Below, piece by piece: positions 1 through 8,184 of a stretch of 24,737 nt of DNA. The position numbers were made by a program, and so were the translations under genes. Position 1 is the stretch's first letter. The number at the start of each line of letters is the position of its first letter. The DNA comes from an uncultured Alphaproteobacteria bacterium (lineage in GTDB: Bacteria; Pseudomonadota; Alphaproteobacteria; RF32; CAG-239), in assembly GCA_934271195.1 (NCBI GenBank), contig CAKQRB010000002.1, positions 1 through 24,737 on the forward strand, written 5' to 3'. Under the pieces are notes generated by a model. The model saw nothing but the letters and a program-made list of their open reading frames with translations, was not told the DNA's origin and searched no databases.

Positions 1-192
1 AGTTTGAAAAGCCAATCTGCATCGCAAATCAGAGCCAAGTTTACTTGGCTCAGCAGAGTATATTTCAAGGAAAAAGTATTCTGGTCACGGGGATACTTCG
101 TAAGTAGCGTTGGTTTAGATGAAGAAACAATTAAACATTATGTAGAGTTTCAAGGACGACAGGATTTAGGTCAGCTCCGTTTGGAGCTGTAA
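1..192 (+). CDS. tnpA: IS200/IS605-family transposase TnpA (Y1 HUH type), C-terminal part only
   Basis: This is the last 63 codons of an open frame that enters from outside the window, so no real start is visible; the TTG at position 4 is an internal codon. The readable protein has the pattern of IS200-type single-strand transposases: an FKEKVFWSRGYFVSS segment followed by GLDEETIKHYVEFQGRQ. In this family the conserved tyrosine of the KHYVEFQ helix is the nucleophile that cuts and joins single-stranded element ends; the HUH metal-binding motif would lie upstream, outside the window. The end of the frame is itself a hairpin (CAGCTCC/GGAGCTG, 172-189) reaching the stop codon. The family assignment is firm; whether the missing part is intact cannot be told. 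Confidence 0.85.
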   Translation, partial: SLKSQSASQIRAKFTWLSRVYFKEKVFWSRGYFVSSVGLDEETIKHYVEFQGRQDLGQLRLEL

Positions 193-193
193 A

Positions 194-219
194 GAAAAGG
201 CACCTTTCGGTGCCTTTTC
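194..219. terminator. Bidirectional terminator between tnpA and the Lon-like gene
   Basis: An 11-bp perfect stem, GAAAAGGCACC (194-204) and GGTGCCTTTTC (209-219), encloses the loop TTTC. The A-run on one side and T-run on the other give a U-rich tail in both directions, so it can end both the plus-strand transposase transcript and the minus-strand protease transcript. Confidence 0.75.
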
Positions 220-226
220 CTGAGAA

Positions 227-244
227 CCCCCAGTTTACTGGGGG
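227..244. repeat. Right-end hairpin of the insertion sequence
   Basis: CCCCCAG (227-233) and CTGGGGG (238-244) form a perfect 7-bp stem around TTTA. Its place just inside the presumed element end fits the subterminal imperfect palindrome bound by IS200/IS605 transposases. The role is inferred from position and family habit. Confidence 0.6.
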
Positions 245-248
245 ATAT

Positions 249-2678
249 CTATCTGAACATGCTGCCGTGTGTTTCTCTGGCAAAATGAACATATTTTTTA
301 TAAAGATATTCCAACCGCTTCTGAACTTCATAGTTAACGGTTCCTTTTTTGTATTTCCCGTTTTTGTCAGCTTTACCGGCTTTCATTCCGGTCAGAATCT
401 CAATGCCGTCGTCAACCGAGTCAATGGCGTAAATATGAAACTTCCCTTCGTCGACCGCTGCCAGAATGTCATCACGCAACATCAGGTTTTTCACATTGGT
501 GCGCGGGATAATCACGCCTTGGTCGCCGGTCAGGCCGTGATGTTTGCAAACATCAAAAAAGCCTTCAATTTTTTCATTAACGCCGCCAATCGGCTGAATC
601 TCGCCAAACTGGTTAATCGACCCTGTTACGGCAATATTCTGCTTAATCGGAATTCCGGAAATTGCCGACAACAGACAGTAATACTCGGTGGAAGACGCAC
701 TGTCGCCGTCCACGCCGCCGTAAGACTGTTCAAAAACAATCGATGCGTTGAGTGACAACGGCGTTTCTTTGGCAAAACGGTTGGCCAGCAGGCTTTGCAG
801 AATCAACACCCCTTTGGTATGAATCGGGCCGCTCATCTCAACTTCGCGTTCAATGTTGACAAAGTCGCCGCAGCCAAGACGAACCTGCGTGGTAATGCGG
901 GCAGGCTTGCCAAAACTTGTGCGCGAGAAGTTATAAACCACAAGCCCGTTAATCTGTCCGACGCGCGAGCCGGTCACGTCCATCAAAATAGAACCGTCGT
1001 CAATCTGCTCCAGCATGGCCTCTTTAATCCGGCTGCTGCGGTAAATCTGGGCTTCAATCGCCTGCTCGACATGGTTTTTGCCGATCTGGTTGGATTTTGA
1101 TACCCTTGCCCAGTAGTCAGCCTCGCGCAGCAGATCACCGATTGAGGCAATATGCGCGGTCAGTTTTTCCGAGTCTTCAGCCAGTCGGGAAGAATATTCA
1201 ATAATCTTGGCAACGGCCTGCTTGTTCAGGGAGCGCAATTTCTTTTTCTTTGACAAAGAGCCGATAAGCTTGGCGTATTCAACTTCGTTGTCGTGCGTTC
1301 TGTCCATCAGCATACCAAAGTCCGCCTCGACTTTGAAGAAATCATTAAAGTCCGGATCCCGTTCGGACAATACGTCGTACAAATCGGCATCGCCGGTCAG
1401 AATGACTTTCACGTCCAAAGGAATGGGCTCAGGATCAAGCGATATTGTGGTAAAGCTGGTTTCATCGCTCGGCGCCTCAATTTTAATACTCTTTGAAGCC
1501 AGAGCACGCTTGAGAGAATCCCATGCAAAAGGCTGTAATAACAGCTTACGGGCATCTATCAGCAAAAAACCGCCGTTTGCCCGATGCAGCGCACCGGCCT
1601 TAATCAGGGTAAAGTCGGTCAGCAACGCACCATATTGCTGTAACCGTTCGACCCGTCCAACCAAATTGCCCTGTGTCGGATGATCCAGATGAACAATCGG
1701 CGCACCGGCGTTTTTCTCGTTCTTTACAACCACATTGACCTTAAACTTGGCAAACTTGTCTTCTTCCTGTTTGTTCATGCGGCTGAGCAAAGTGGTCAAC
1801 GCGTCTTCCTCACAACCGGCATTTTCTTTGTCCGGCAAAAATTCTTCAATATTTTCAATAATATATTTTTGAATGTTGCGCAAAAACTCTCCGGCCTGAC
1901 GATGTCCCTTATATTTTTGGCGTAAGGCGTCAATCGGACGTTTGACCGCGATTTTAATAAACTTCTCGCGCAGATTGTTGGTTTCTTTGCGTTGTTTTTC
2001 TTCATAATCAGGCAGATCCTGCGCAGTGTTCTCAATTTCTTCCTGCATGGCGTTGAGATCGTCCATCAGATGTTGTTTTTCATCGTCGGGCAGTTCATCA
2101 AAAGCTTCCGGACTCAGAACCTCGCCGTTCTTAACCGGCGCAACCACCAGTCCTACCGGCATATGCAGCAAAGAAACGCTTTTGCCTTTGGCTTTTTTCT
2201 GCAAAATTTTTACATATTCTTCTTTTTTCTGCTTGTATTTTTCTTTGATAATGCTTAGGCCGGCCTTGTATTCGTCATTGTCAATAATGGCCGGCAGGGC
2301 AATGGCAAAGTCTTCAATCAACTTGTCTATGTCTTTGGCAAACTCCGAAGCCTTTGACGGCGGAAAACTGATAGCCAGCGGTTTGTGAGGCTCTTCAAAA
2401 TTATAAATATAAGCCCAGTCGTCGGGGGTCGGACGCTTTTTGGCTTCTTCAACCAGCACGCGTTTGACCAGACTGGTTTTTCCTGTTCCTTCCGGCCCGA
2501 GACAAAACAAATTGTATCCCTTGGATTTGATGTTAATCCCCACCTCAACGGCACTGAGCGCTCTGTCCTGCCCCAGAGCGGAAAGGCGTTCGGCAAGCTC
2601 AGCCGTGGTGCTGAAATCAAATTTTTTGGGATCGCATTTGGTATAAAGCTGGTCGGATTTTAATTTTGAAATGCTCAT
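249..2678 (-). CDS. Lon-related ATP-dependent protease (LonB/YcbZ-like, AAA plus Lon protease domain)
   Basis: The 809-residue protein has a Walker A loop GPEGTGKTS at residues 61-69, a long charged helical insert (about 150-330), and a C-terminal Lon-type serine-lysine protease domain. The catalytic serine is S660 in GGVDGDSAS and the catalytic lysine K703 in GGVNEKIEG. Their 43-residue spacing is the same as in E. coli Lon, supporting an active peptidase. The order (AAA at the N terminus, no Lon substrate-binding N-domain) fits the YcbZ/LonB-like Lon-related family (COG1067) rather than classical Lon. It probably degrades damaged or regulatory cytosolic proteins. The start is supported by AGGGAAA about 8 nt upstream. 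The gene is divergent from the TPR gene, with 83 bp between. Its 3' end abuts an insertion sequence, so the last few residues might differ from an ancestral protein. Confidence 0.9.
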   Translation of the reverse strand: MSISKLKSDQLYTKCDPKKFDFSTTAELAERLSALGQDRALSAVEVGINIKSKGYNLFCLGPEGTGKTSLVKRVLVEEAKKRPTPDDWAYIYNFEEPHKPLAISFPPSKASEFAKDIDKLIEDFAIALPAIIDNDEYKAGLSIIKEKYKQKKEEYVKILQKKAKGKSVSLLHMPVGLVVAPVKNGEVLSPEAFDELPDDEKQHLMDDLNAMQEEIENTAQDLPDYEEKQRKETNNLREKFIKIAVKRPIDALRQKYKGHRQAGEFLRNIQKYIIENIEEFLPDKENAGCEEDALTTLLSRMNKQEEDKFAKFKVNVVVKNEKNAGAPIVHLDHPTQGNLVGRVERLQQYGALLTDFTLIKAGALHRANGGFLLIDARKLLLQPFAWDSLKRALASKSIKIEAPSDETSFTTISLDPEPIPLDVKVILTGDADLYDVLSERDPDFNDFFKVEADFGMLMDRTHDNEVEYAKLIGSLSKKKKLRSLNKQAVAKIIEYSSRLAEDSEKLTAHIASIGDLLREADYWARVSKSNQIGKNHVEQAIEAQIYRSSRIKEAMLEQIDDGSILMDVTGSRVGQINGLVVYNFSRTSFGKPARITTQVRLGCGDFVNIEREVEMSGPIHTKGVLILQSLLANRFAKETPLSLNASIVFEQSYGGVDGDSASSTEYYCLLSAISGIPIKQNIAVTGSINQFGEIQPIGGVNEKIEGFFDVCKHHGLTGDQGVIIPRTNVKNLMLRDDILAAVDEGKFHIYAIDSVDDGIEILTGMKAGKADKNGKYKKGTVNYEVQKRLEYLYKKYVHFARETHGSMFR

Positions 2679-2761
2679 GTTAAAAATTTCCCTATATATC
2701 TGGTTTTTTGTTATTATGTCTGATAATATAAGCGCAATAACTAAGATAGAGTAAAGATTTC

Positions 2762-4237
2762 ATGAAATATTTTCTTTATTTTGCTTTTGCGGTAATTTTG
2801 TTTTATGCGTTGCGCCGGCTTGTCGGCCGCTGTCTGCTGACCGGCTATTGGCAGAAACGCCTTTATTCCTGCCTGATATGCCGGCAGTCGGATCACAGCG
2901 GCGAAAAATTTTTTGCCCGTTCGACAGTCGACCGGCTATGCGCGGCAGTCCTCAAAAAACGCGGCGGTGAAGAAGCCCTGCAACAGTTTGTCTGCGGCAA
3001 AGACGATTCTCTTTTGACGCTTCTGAAAAAAGATAAAAAGAAAAAAGAACTTGCGATTCTTCAGGCTTTTTCGGAACCAGAAAAAGCTCTCCGGCCGTTG
3101 GCCGCATATCTGAAAAAAAATCCCGAAGATACGGAAGCCGCCGTTTGTCTGGCGGAACTGTATTTTCTGCGCGACCGAAAACAAGACGGTATGAAAATAC
3201 TAGAAAATCTACCAAAAAAAATAAACAGTCGCTATCTTCGGGCGCTGAAAAATTATCTTCTGGCACAAGATGCCGTAAGCTGGGGCGGTATGAAAGAGGC
3301 CTCTGAATACGGTTCGGCCGCCGTTGCCGGTTTTGAAAAAATGCGCGTACCGGACGAACAGGCGCGGGCGCAGTTGCTGTTGGGCACAATCTATCGGGTT
3401 TCCGCCATTGTTGACGTATCGGAATTTATGCTGCGGGCAGCGCATAATATTTATGAAAAAAGCGGCAGTCTGTCCGGCATGGCAGACAGCCTTGGCAATC
3501 TCGGCATGCTGATGGTCATGCAAAAACGCTTTGCCGAGGCGGAAGATTATTTTGCACAGGCATTGGATATAAATATAAAACAGGGCAGAAAAATTCCCGA
3601 AGCCGAAATAATCAACCAAATGGCGTTGCTGGCATTGCTTGAAGACAATCCCGATACAGCTGAGCAAAAAGCTCGGCAGGCGCACAAAATGCACCGTCAG
3701 CTCAACAATCGGCAGGGCGAAGCTTTCAGCCTTGACATATTGAGCTATGTCTTTTTACGGCGGAAACAATATGACAAGCTGAGAAAAGCCGCCACACAGG
3801 CAGAAAAGCTTCATGCCGCTCTTAATGATGAAGTTTCACGGCTGGAAAGCCTATATCTGCTGGCCACCGCCTGTTTTGAAGATGGTGAAGCGGAGACTGC
3901 AGAAAAAACGTTGCGCCGGATAATAACCGCCGCAGGAGAGAAGCGCGCGGGCTTTCACCTTGCCAGCGCCTACAGCCTGCTTGGGCTGATTTATTTGCAA
4001 AAAGGCGAGCTGTTGCGGGCAAAAGGGCTCTTTTCTCAGGCCGTACAACTGGAGCAAAAAAATGACCGCCTCAATGCCGCCGCAACGGATTATGCCAATA
4101 TTGCCCTGATTGAAGCCAAACGCGGACAAAAGGAACTCGCCCGCAAAAATTTGCAAACGGCAATTGAATGCGCCGGATTTTGTGAAGACGACGGGCTCAG
4201 AAAACTTTTGCAGGCGGAATTGCGGAAATATGATTAG
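2762..4237 (+). CDS. Membrane-anchored tetratricopeptide repeat protein
   Basis: The 491-residue protein begins with one hydrophobic segment (residues 3-19) without a cleavage site, followed by Arg/Lys, so it is most likely a signal anchor. The rest is helical. From about residue 195 to the end there are repeated TPR-like pairs, visible in segments such as GNLGMLMVMQKRFAEAEDYFAQAL, broken here as GNLGMLMVMQKR plus FAEAEDYFAQAL, and in SLLGLIYLQKGELLRAKGLF. Such domains bind other proteins, but no partner is indicated. It shares an 83-bp divergent intergenic region with the Lon-like protease gene, which leaves room for joint regulation; I see no convincing promoter hexamer pair there. Function unknown beyond a scaffold or adaptor role. 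Confidence 0.75.
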   Translation: MKYFLYFAFAVILFYALRRLVGRCLLTGYWQKRLYSCLICRQSDHSGEKFFARSTVDRLCAAVLKKRGGEEALQQFVCGKDDSLLTLLKKDKKKKELAILQAFSEPEKALRPLAAYLKKNPEDTEAAVCLAELYFLRDRKQDGMKILENLPKKINSRYLRALKNYLLAQDAVSWGGMKEASEYGSAAVAGFEKMRVPDEQARAQLLLGTIYRVSAIVDVSEFMLRAAHNIYEKSGSLSGMADSLGNLGMLMVMQKRFAEAEDYFAQALDINIKQGRKIPEAEIINQMALLALLEDNPDTAEQKARQAHKMHRQLNNRQGEAFSLDILSYVFLRRKQYDKLRKAATQAEKLHAALNDEVSRLESLYLLATACFEDGEAETAEKTLRRIITAAGEKRAGFHLASAYSLLGLIYLQKGELLRAKGLFSQAVQLEQKNDRLNAAATDYANIALIEAKRGQKELARKNLQTAIECAGFCEDDGLRKLLQAELRKYD

Positions 4238-4435
4238 CGTTTAATCTCTTGACATACCGGATAGCTGCAATCGGATAATCACGATTTTCATATTTTTTCC
4301 ATTGCATGGCTGTTGCCATTTAAATATGTCCGAATATGCGGTTATCAATAACGGCAGATAAAAAAAAGCTCTTTGCCTTTTATGGACTGTCCAAATTCTT
4401 GGAGTACAGCTCATCACGGTAGCAGTTTTTGTTTT

Positions 4436-5536
4436 TCAGACCTCAAAAATCTCACCGCCGACCATCGGTTCCGGCACGCCGGTTGTAGAAGGGAAGCTGA
4501 TTGGCAGATTATACAATCGGCGCACGGCCATAAAGGCAAATGCCTGCGCTTCCAGCTCGTCGGCATTCCAACCAATGTCATTGGCGGTTTTGACCTCTAC
4601 TTTTTCCAGCCGCTGGCGGATAAAACGCACCAAGGTCGGATTTCTGGCACCGCCGCCACAAACAATCATCTGTTTGGGCATTTCCGGCAGATACATTGCG
4701 CAGGAATAAGCAATGGCTTCTGCCGTAAAAGCCGTGGCCGTTGCGGCACCGTCTTCCAGACTCAGCGCTTCAAGATGTTCCAGTTTGTCCCGAAAGATGT
4801 TGCGGTCAATGGATTTGGGCGGGTACTGAGCAAAATATTTATGGCGCATCAGAGCGGCCAGCACTTTGCCGTTGATATTTCCCAAAGCAGCCAGTTTGCC
4901 GTTATAATCCATATGTTGTCCGGCGTGTTTTAAAACCCAATCGTTTATCGGCGCATTGCCGGGACCGGCATCAAATGCCAGCATCTCGCCGTTTGAGCCA
5001 ATCCAAGTGATATTAGATACACCGCCGATATTCAGCACGCCGACCGGTTTTTCCATATTGGCACAGAGGGCATTGTGAAAGACAGGTACCAAGGGCGCGC
5101 CTTCGCCGCCTGCGGCAACATCGGCATTGCGAAAACGGCTGACGACTTTTATTCCGGTCAATCCCGCCAGCAGGGCACCGTCGCCAATTTGATGAGTATA
5201 GCGGTTCTGGGGCTCATGGTGGATGGTATGACCATGAAAGCCGATAACGTCTATTTTTTCATCGGTATCGGCAATAAATTCTTTAACGACATCGGCATGA
5301 AAACGGGTCAGTTTCTCTTCCACCTGACGGATTTGAGCGGCATCGGCTTCGTTATCGGGCCTTCTGCCGAGAACGGCACGAATATTTTCACGCATAACCT
5401 CATCATAAGGCACCGTTCGGGACGGACCAAAGTCATAAACGTCAAAACCGTCGGTCGTTATGGCGGCAATATCCACGCCGTCCAGCGAGGTTCCGCTCAT
5501 CAGTCCCAAAGCTCTTATTTTTTTTATCAAATCCAT
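4436..5536 (-). CDS. anmK: Anhydro-N-acetylmuramic acid kinase
   Basis: AnmK phosphorylates and opens 1,6-anhydro-N-acetylmuramic acid to give MurNAc-6-phosphate, a step in recycling cell-wall turnover products. The family signature GLMSGTSLDGVD is at residues 11-22, with further family segments including GFHGHTIHHEP, a glycine-rich INDWVLKHAG region after FDAGPGNAP, and VCGGGARNPTLV near the C terminus. I chose the ATG at 5536 (366 residues) because family members start about 10 residues before the signature and an AAAAGAG lies upstream, although its 12-nt spacing is long. An in-frame ATG at 5566 (376 residues) has no visible ribosome binding site and falls in the tyrS promoter region. The usual partner murQ is not adjacent. 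The gene is convergent with the TPR gene, with 198 bp between. Confidence 0.93.
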   Translation of the reverse strand: MDLIKKIRALGLMSGTSLDGVDIAAITTDGFDVYDFGPSRTVPYDEVMRENIRAVLGRRPDNEADAAQIRQVEEKLTRFHADVVKEFIADTDEKIDVIGFHGHTIHHEPQNRYTHQIGDGALLAGLTGIKVVSRFRNADVAAGGEGAPLVPVFHNALCANMEKPVGVLNIGGVSNITWIGSNGEMLAFDAGPGNAPINDWVLKHAGQHMDYNGKLAALGNINGKVLAALMRHKYFAQYPPKSIDRNIFRDKLEHLEALSLEDGAATATAFTAEAIAYSCAMYLPEMPKQMIVCGGGARNPTLVRFIRQRLEKVEVKTANDIGWNADELEAQAFAFMAVRRLYNLPISFPSTTGVPEPMVGGEIFEV

Positions 5537-5569
5537 GTCAAAAATTCGCTCTTTTCTGTATTGCATTGT

Positions 5570-5598
5570 TTGAATATTATGTTACTATCCGTTAAGAA
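5570..5598 (+). promoter_or_regulatory. Candidate sigma-70 promoter for tyrS
   Basis: TTGAAT (5570-5575), a 17-nt spacer, and TAAGAA (5593-5598) lie about 30 nt before the tyrS start. The spacing is ideal and the hexamers moderate. The assignment is by eye only. Confidence 0.4.
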
Positions 5599-5627
5599 TT
5601 GGTTATATTTTTATTTAGGAAAAGGAA

Positions 5628-6884
5628 ATGAGTAATTTTAAGTCACAGTTTTTTAACCTGATGGTCGAACGCGGTTTTTACAATCAATGCACTAACGAAA
5701 GCGGCTTTGACACTTATCTCTATGAATGTGAGAAATCAGGGAAACCGGCTGTGGGTTATCTGGGCTCGGATCCGACCGGCGACAGTCTGCATGTAGGGCA
5801 TATCGTTCCTTTGATGATGATGCGGTGGTTTCAAAAATGCGGTCATAAGCCTATTACTCTGGTGGGCGGAGCAACCGCGCGAATCGGCGATCCGTCCGGT
5901 AAAGACAAACTGCGGCCGTTTTTAGATGAAGAAACGCTGCAACACAATATTAAAGGCCTGAAAAAATCTTTCAGCAAGTTTCTGAAGTTTGGTGACGGCG
6001 CCAATGATGCGCTTATGGTCGACAACTGGGACTGGTTTAAGGATATTAATTATCTTGATTTTTTGCGCGATATCGGCACTTGTTATTCCGTCAACCGCAT
6101 GCTGACGATGGACAGCGTGAAATCGCGTCTGGAACGCGAACAGCCGATGTCTTTTCTGGAATTTAACTATATGTTGCTGCAAGGTTACGATTTTTGTGTC
6201 TTGTACAACAAATATGGTTGCCGCGCGCAAATTGCAGGTTCCGACCAATGGGGAAACATCACGTCAGGCACAGAACTCGGACGCCGCCGTTATGACGTGG
6301 AACTTTTTGGTTTTACCAGCCCGATTATCACTGACTCTTCCGGCAAAAAAATGGGAAAATCCGAAGGTAATGCTGTCTGGATTAATGAAGAAAAGCTGCC
6401 GGCGTACAATTACTACCAGTATTTCCGCAATATCGGCGATGCCGAAGTCGGCAAATGCCTGCGCATTTATACAGATTTGCCACTTGACGAAATCCGCCGG
6501 CTGGAAAGCCTTAAAGATCAAGAAATCAACGAAGCTAAGAAGATTCTGGCTTTTGAAGCGACTCGAATCTGCCGCGGCGAAGAAGAAGCAAGACTGGCTC
6601 AGGAAAGCGCCATCAAAACTTTTGAGCAAGGCGGTATGGGCGGCGAGCTGCCCAGCATTGAAGTTGCAGATGTCAGCAGACTCGGCATTTTAGACGCCTT
6701 TTTGCAGATTGGTTTTGTAGAAAGCAAAGGCGAGGCACGCCGCTTGATGAAGCAAAACGGCCTGAAAATCAATGACAAAGTCGTTACCGATGAGAATTAT
6801 CATTTTTCGGCAGCTGATTTGGTTGACGGCAAAATCAAACTTTCTCAGGGCAAGAAAAAACACGGCCTGATTAAGATTGCATAA
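5628..6884 (+). CDS. tyrS: Tyrosyl-tRNA synthetase
   Basis: The enzyme charges tRNA-Tyr with tyrosine in the cytosol. The 418-residue length is typical of bacterial TyrS. The class I signatures are present: HVGH at residues 55-58 (HIGH motif) and KMGKS at 241-245 (KMSKS motif). The tyrosine and AMP site segment GSDQWGN precedes the second motif, and a C-terminal S4-like RNA-binding region (about 350-418, with GEARRLMKQNGLKIND) follows. The ribosome binding site AGGAAAAGGAA stands directly before the ATG. The gene is monocistronic: a candidate promoter upstream and a strong terminator downstream. Confidence 0.97.
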   Translation: MSNFKSQFFNLMVERGFYNQCTNESGFDTYLYECEKSGKPAVGYLGSDPTGDSLHVGHIVPLMMMRWFQKCGHKPITLVGGATARIGDPSGKDKLRPFLDEETLQHNIKGLKKSFSKFLKFGDGANDALMVDNWDWFKDINYLDFLRDIGTCYSVNRMLTMDSVKSRLEREQPMSFLEFNYMLLQGYDFCVLYNKYGCRAQIAGSDQWGNITSGTELGRRRYDVELFGFTSPIITDSSGKKMGKSEGNAVWINEEKLPAYNYYQYFRNIGDAEVGKCLRIYTDLPLDEIRRLESLKDQEINEAKKILAFEATRICRGEEEARLAQESAIKTFEQGGMGGELPSIEVADVSRLGILDAFLQIGFVESKGEARRLMKQNGLKINDKVVTDENYHFSAADLVDGKIKLSQGKKKHGLIKIA

Positions 6885-6906
6885 GTTTTTATGTTGCTCA
6901 TAAACT

Positions 6907-6933
6907 GAGGAATCTTCGGATTCCTCTTTTTTT
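6907..6933 (+). terminator. Rho-independent terminator of tyrS
   Basis: A perfect 8-bp stem, GAGGAATC (6907-6914) and GATTCCTC (6919-6926), with a stable TTCG tetraloop is followed by seven T residues (6927-6933). Confidence 0.93.
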
Positions 6934-6972
6934 ATGGAAAAAAGGCTTGCCTTTCTGAAAAGAATATGATAT

Positions 6973-7533
6973 ATGACAAAATTGTACAAATTAATTATTA
7001 ATAAAATTATGAAAAATACAAAAATAGAAGAAATTGATGATTTCTATGGAAATATCTTAGCGAGCGTATCGTTAATCCGAAAACAAGAATTTGAAGAAAA
7101 CAAAGAACGGCTCATACGGGAAACCAATGAACTGCCGAAGAATTTTCAACATCGAATTGCCTTTATGCGGCAATATGTCGAAGATTTTGACATCCGGTTC
7201 TGGGCGTTGATTCTTAATTGTTGCAAGGTGGCTCTGAAAATTTGTGAGGCTTATCCTGACGGAAATTTCAGAGATGTCACGCCGGAAATTCTTGATAAGA
7301 TTGTTCAGGGGTTTGGTCTGAATGTTGATGAAAAGGCTTTTGCTTTTTCTCTGGCAATTGCCGATTTCAGCGACAAACAGAAAAAGCCTGATTTTGATAA
7401 TCTGCTGGCCATGTGTCTGCCGGATCCGTGGCCGATTTCGCCGCTCGGATCTTTTCAGCGCGCAAGAGAAATCGTCATTTATAAAAACTCAGACGAATAT
7501 GCCCGCATTGAGGGTTTAAATAAAAATTATTAA
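6973..7533 (+). CDS. Hypothetical protein, first gene of an orphan pair
   Basis: I do not recognise this 186-residue protein. It is soluble, mixed-charge and predicted mainly helical, with no signal peptide or membrane segment. Notable stretches are FDIRFWALILNCCKVALKIC (about 75-95) and the proline-rich CLPDPWPISPLG (about 147-158). The longest start (6973) has only a weak AAAAGA about 10 nt upstream. An in-frame ATG at 7009 (174 residues) has no Shine-Dalgarno at all, but a possible TTGCCT/TATATG promoter pair (17-nt spacer) would overlap the upstream start and favour the shorter form. The gene follows the tyrS terminator and lies 20 bp ahead of the next orphan gene, so the two are probably co-transcribed. 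Confidence 0.6.
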   Translation: MTKLYKLIINKIMKNTKIEEIDDFYGNILASVSLIRKQEFEENKERLIRETNELPKNFQHRIAFMRQYVEDFDIRFWALILNCCKVALKICEAYPDGNFRDVTPEILDKIVQGFGLNVDEKAFAFSLAIADFSDKQKKPDFDNLLAMCLPDPWPISPLGSFQRAREIVIYKNSDEYARIEGLNKNY

Positions 7534-7553
7534 TCTTAAAAAAATTTTTTATT

Positions 7554-8033
7554 ATGAGTACTTCTAAATTAAGTCGTGAGAAAGAATTGGCTATGCTGCC
7601 GGAGTTGTTAAAAATCCGTATTCAGATTTTTCGGCTGGACACGCGTTTTGAACCGCATGAAGGAACCGAGGTCAGAATGTGTATGGTTGCAAAAGCGATT
7701 CATGCCGCTCACAAAAACGGATTAGAGTGGCTGGATGCGGCAAAATCTGTTATTGAAAATCAGCCATTTCCTGAAAGAATCATATTGTCTTCGGACAATC
7801 TGATGCTGGCTATCGACCTAGCAAAGGCTATGGCTGCAGATGAAGCTAAGGGAATTGAGCTTAATTCTCCAGAGTCCGGCGATTTAAAGTTTTCCGATAC
7901 ATTAAACGTCCGCTGTTCGGCGTCTAATGAGCTCGGATTGGAAGGATATATGGCGCGCCCAAGAGATAAATATATCAATAGATTTATCTACGAGGTTTCT
8001 CCCAAAACATCTTCTTCACCATCGATTCATTGA
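7554..8033 (+). CDS. Hypothetical protein, second gene of an orphan pair
   Basis: I do not recognise this 159-residue soluble protein. It has no signal peptide or membrane helix, an N-terminal helical region, and an alanine-rich helix around residues 83-98 (NLMLAIDLAKAMAADEAKG). The ATG is preceded by an A7T6 tract and TTATT with no Shine-Dalgarno sequence, unlike most genes here. Codon use and composition look coding throughout. The stop codon lies inside a 16-bp perfect palindrome, followed at once by a strong terminator, so this gene closes the transcript begun at the preceding orphan gene. No functional statement is justified. Confidence 0.65.
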   Translation: MSTSKLSREKELAMLPELLKIRIQIFRLDTRFEPHEGTEVRMCMVAKAIHAAHKNGLEWLDAAKSVIENQPFPERIILSSDNLMLAIDLAKAMAADEAKGIELNSPESGDLKFSDTLNVRCSASNELGLEGYMARPRDKYINRFIYEVSPKTSSSPSIH

Positions 8034-8045
8034 TGTTAACATCAA
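8030..8045. repeat. 16-bp perfect palindrome overlapping a stop codon
   Basis: TTGATGTTAACATCAA is perfectly self-complementary. It contains the TGA stop of the second orphan gene (8031-8033) and lies 8 bp before a terminator stem. A dimeric-regulator operator or an mRNA 3'-end structure are both possible. Confidence 0.8.
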
Positions 8046-8052
8046 AACACAG

Positions 8053-8083
8053 CCCCGTACTTTTTTCAGAGTACGGGGTTTTT
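8053..8083 (+). terminator. Rho-independent terminator of the orphan pair
   Basis: Perfect 8-bp stem CCCCGTAC (8053-8060) and GTACGGGG (8071-8078) with a 10-nt loop, followed by five T residues. Confidence 0.88.
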
Positions 8084-8118
8084 GTATATAGGAAAGACAA
8101 TAAAAAAAATTTCCGGAC

Positions 8119-8147
8119 TTGATATTTGGGATCGAATACCTTAAATT
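8119..8147 (+). promoter_or_regulatory. Candidate sigma-70 promoter of the bat operon
   Basis: TTGATA (8119-8124), a 17-nt spacer and TAAATT (8142-8147) lie between the preceding terminator and the first gene of the operon, leaving a leader of roughly 30 nt with AGGCAGGCG before the ATG at 8185. Confidence 0.5.
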
Positions 8148-8184
8148 TATATAAGTTAACGCAAATATAAAAAGCAGGCAGGCG

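Larger units (their letters stand above)
1..248 (+). mobile_element. Right-end portion of an IS200/IS605-type insertion sequence
   Basis: It contains the transposase tail and three consecutive hairpins at 172-189, 194-219 and 227-244. Elements of this family have no terminal inverted repeats and are recognised at subterminal hairpins, so the G/C-rich 227-244 hairpin is the best candidate for the right-end recognition structure. The exact end cannot be fixed from one copy. It must lie close to 245-255, because the Lon-like reading frame on the other strand begins (its stop codon) at 249. The left end is outside the window. Confidence 0.65.

Noticed and set aside
210..755. Open frame of 181 codons on the plus strand opposite the Lon-like gene
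   Set aside because: It is antisense to a gene with strong motif support, its protein has no recognisable features, and it has no ribosome binding site.
2679..2761. Promoters in the 83-bp region between the divergent Lon-like and TPR genes
   Set aside because: At least one promoter must be near, but the hexamers I can find have spacers of 11, 15 or 28 nt, none convincing.
4387..4409. Imperfect hairpin (CTGTCCAA / TTGG, AGT bulge, ACAG) between the convergent TPR and anmK genes
   Set aside because: It has a bulge and no T-run next to it in either direction, so I do not call it a terminator. The 4238-4435 stretch otherwise holds nothing I can support.
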